This document shows, piece after piece, positions 4,808 to 6,202 of a stretch of DNA of 6,202 nucleotides. This stretch comes from Thermoplasmata archaeon. GTDB lineage: Archaea > Thermoplasmatota > Thermoplasmata > Thermoplasmatales > GCA-001856825. Every line of letters starts with the position of its first letter. Position 1 is the stretch's first letter. The notes under the pieces are model-generated. The model ran no database searches. It was not told where the DNA came from and saw only the letters and a program-made list of their open reading frames with translations. The translations under genes were made by a program, and so were the position numbers. The stretch lies in assembly GCA_021793855.1 (NCBI GenBank), contig JAJYRY010000061.1, positions 1-6,202 of the forward strand. Reading direction: 5' to 3'.

Positions 4808-5400
4808 TTGGCGTCTATTATCAGGTATCCATCCTCATAAAGGAATACGGGATTGAAATCTATCTGTGAGAATTCTGTCTTTACAGCAAAGTCTGAAATC
4901 TTCAGAAGCAAATCCACCAATATTTCCCTATTCACTTTTAGCCCCCTATACCCTTCAAACACACGCCCAAATTTCAGTTCTTCTAGTAGGTCCTCGCTAT
5001 CGAATCTGTCTATCGGTATCCTCTTGAAAGTGACGTCCCTTATCAACTCTGAATAGAATCCACCAATTCCAAACAGAATGAGCTTGCCAAATTGCTGGTC
5101 TTTTACCAGTCCTATGATGACCTCTACTCCCTTCTTTGCCATCTCTTCTGAGTAGATAGTCTCACCTGGAAACTTTCTCTTCATCTCTTTGAATGTTTCC
5201 TTGAAATTTCCCATGGTCTTGATATCGCCCATAACCGCTCCTACCTCGGTCTTATGGGTGATTGCTTCAGAACTCACCTTTAGCACTGCTGGGAAAGAGC
5301 CGGAATAGTCCTCAGGTCTATTGATCAGGAATCGTCTTGGCATCTTGAAATTCAGGTCGCTGAGCATGGTCTTGAACTCGAGTTCTGGTACGATTGTCAT
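4795..5400 (-). CDS. acdB: ADP-forming acetyl/acyl-CoA synthetase, beta subunit (ATP-grasp)
   Basis: This subunit phosphorylates ADP from the phosphohistidine made by the alpha subunit in acyl-CoA + ADP + Pi = acid + ATP + CoA, an ATP-yielding step of archaeal fermentation and peptide breakdown. The 201-residue protein has the ATP-grasp features PAVLKVSSEAITHKTEVGAV (37-56, with His49 at the second phosphohistidine position of the family), GVEVIIGLVKDQQFGKLILF, a glycine turn GIGGFYSELIRDV, and the metal/nucleotide end motif IDFNPVF. The family usually has about 230 residues; the linker after the N-terminal helix is short, but no core motif is missing. The ATG at 5400 is chosen over one nine codons upstream because it overlaps the alpha stop as ATGA and has a strong Shine-Dalgarno seven bases away. 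It is translated coupled to the alpha subunit. Confidence 0.92.
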   Translation of the reverse strand: MTIVPELEFKTMLSDLNFKMPRRFLINRPEDYSGSFPAVLKVSSEAITHKTEVGAVMGDIKTMGNFKETFKEMKRKFPGETIYSEEMAKKGVEVIIGLVKDQQFGKLILFGIGGFYSELIRDVTFKRIPIDRFDSEDLLEELKFGRVFEGYRGLKVNREILVDLLLKISDFAVKTEFSQIDFNPVFLYEDGYLIIDAKMVI

Positions 5401-6202
5401 TTTTCGAACCTCCTGAGAAATTCCCATCTCTCGTACAAGGCTCCGAGGGATGAAACCGCCCTTCTGACTGAGGGGAATGCTGCGATCCCGTTCTCGTTCA
5501 TTTTCTTGATCGCCATTCTTGAGTACTCTCCTCCGATAACTCCCACCACCAAGGATGTCTTTGCTTCTTTGTTGAATCTGCTCAAGAATTCTATTATGTC
5601 TTCCGTGACTCCAAAAGTCTGGAAGAGCACAAATGCGAGTATGGCATCAAACTCACCTGACTTGTCGAGCTCATTGATCACATTTTCATACTGAATGTTC
5701 GTTGCTTCAGCCGTCATATCAATTGGATTGAATGGGGAACCCAATTGGGAGATTTTTGTTTTTATTATTCCAGCTAGTTCATTGCTGGTACGATTCACTT
5801 TGAAACCCTCATTCTCCAGTGAATCTGTTGAAATCACTCCTACTCCACCAGCCGATGAGACCACTGCAATTCGCTTTCCCCGAACTGGTTTCGCAGTTGA
5901 TAGGACGGAAGCAAAATCTATCATTTCAATCTCATTGTGCGCCTGGATTATTCCGCTCTGCCGGAAAATTCCGTTCAGTGAAAAACTGGTCTTGAGGAGG
6001 GAACCGGTATGAAGCGACGTGGCCCTGCTGCCCGACTCTGTCTGTCCCCCCTTTAAGACAACGATACCTTTCTTTTGTGAAATATTTCTGCTCTCACTCA
6101 GAAATTTTTCTATTTCGGATATCTTTTCCAGGTACAGAGCAATGGATTTTGTTCTGTCATCATCTCCCATTGCAGAGAGCATATCTGTTTCGTCAACATC
6201 TA
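5397..6202 (-). CDS. acdA: ADP-forming acetyl/acyl-CoA synthetase, alpha subunit (N-terminally truncated by the window)
   Basis: The frame is open from the window edge, so the N-terminal CoA-binding domain lies outside. What is visible begins in the acidic DVDETD segment ahead of an SIALYLE strand, as in the family. The next block, GIVVLKGGQTESGSRATSLHTGSLL, carries the active-site histidine (codon at 6009-6011) that takes phosphate from acyl phosphate. The second ligase domain has the glycine loop VVSSAGGVGVISTDSLENEG, the conserved SPFNPIDMT, and a C-terminal half ending in a helix rich in Arg and Glu (ALYERWEFLRRFEK). Together with the beta subunit this forms a heterotetramer in the cytosol. 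The stop codon overlaps the beta start by four bases, so the two are one operon. An in-frame ATG at 6182 is internal, not the start. Substrate (acetate, branched-chain or aryl acids) cannot be told from sequence. Confidence 0.92.
   Translation of the reverse strand, partial: DVDETDMLSAMGDDDRTKSIALYLEKISEIEKFLSESRNISQKKGIVVLKGGQTESGSRATSLHTGSLLKTSFSLNGIFRQSGIIQAHNEIEMIDFASVLSTAKPVRGKRIAVVSSAGGVGVISTDSLENEGFKVNRTSNELAGIIKTKISQLGSPFNPIDMTAEATNIQYENVINELDKSGEFDAILAFVLFQTFGVTEDIIEFLSRFNKEAKTSLVVGVIGGEYSRMAIKKMNENGIAAFPSVRRAVSSLGALYERWEFLRRFEK
5407..5414 (-). promoter_or_regulatory. Shine-Dalgarno site of acdB inside the acdA end
   Basis: On the minus strand AGGAGGTT lies seven bases before the ATG at 5400, within the last codons of acdA. 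It decides the beta-subunit start. It is the only strong SD site seen next to a confident start codon here; the first genes of transcripts have none. Confidence 0.85.

Noticed and set aside
4853..5056. Plus-strand open frame over acdB
   Set aside because: Antisense to the ATP-grasp gene; no promoter or recognisable motif.
5398..5427. Upstream ATG at 5427 as the start of acdB
   Set aside because: It would add nine residues overlapping acdA; the ATG at 5400 has the SD site and ATGA overlap.
5506..6012. Two plus-strand open frames over acdA
   Set aside because: Antisense to conserved acyl-CoA synthetase sequence.

Overview
This window looks like chromosomal DNA from an acidophilic euryarchaeon of the Thermoplasmatales type. 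The reasons are a freestanding archaeal threonyl-tRNA editing domain, a short DtxR-type metalloregulator, a glutamine synthetase of the archaeal/Gram-positive GSI-alpha kind, a two-subunit ADP-forming acyl-CoA synthetase, and an A/U-rich archaeal promoter style. Nearly every first gene has a TATA box about 20-30 bases upstream of its start codon, so leaderless mRNAs are expected. The only clear Shine-Dalgarno site is inside an operon (acyl-CoA synthetase beta). The lineage assignment is inference from gene content and style. No mobile element, CRISPR array, rRNA or phage gene was seen.

Layout, left to right. Positions 1-176 hold the 3' end of an unrecognised gene on the plus strand, followed in the same frame by an open stretch to 284. 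A conserved archaeal protein of unknown function (353-739, minus) is transcribed divergently from the editing-domain protein (953-1366, plus). The editing domain converges on a DtxR/MntR-like regulator (1402-1794, minus). The regulator's promoter region carries a CGTGCA/TGCACG inverted repeat and faces a small two-helix membrane protein (about 1904-2179, plus) whose start codon is unclear. Next come tRNA-Val(UAC) (2212-2284, minus) and glnA (2335-3660, minus). A 155-base divergent spacer with a long inverted repeat separates glnA from an MDR-family oxidoreductase (3819-4790, plus). That gene ends four bases from the end of a convergent operon for the beta (4795-5400) and alpha (5397 to the window edge) subunits of ADP-forming acyl-CoA synthetase.

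Functionally this is mostly housekeeping: translation quality control, metal-dependent regulation, ammonia assimilation and ATP-yielding acyl-CoA cleavage. The points most worth checking are: the editing domain keeps its fold motifs but has lost residues thought to be catalytic; the DtxR-type regulator keeps the Cys-Glu-His metal ligands but lacks other usual ligands; the 15-base inverted repeat (14/15 matches) upstream of glnA, whose enzyme lacks the adenylylation tyrosine and the usual feedback arginine; and the unresolved start of the small membrane protein. I see no convincing new multi-gene system.
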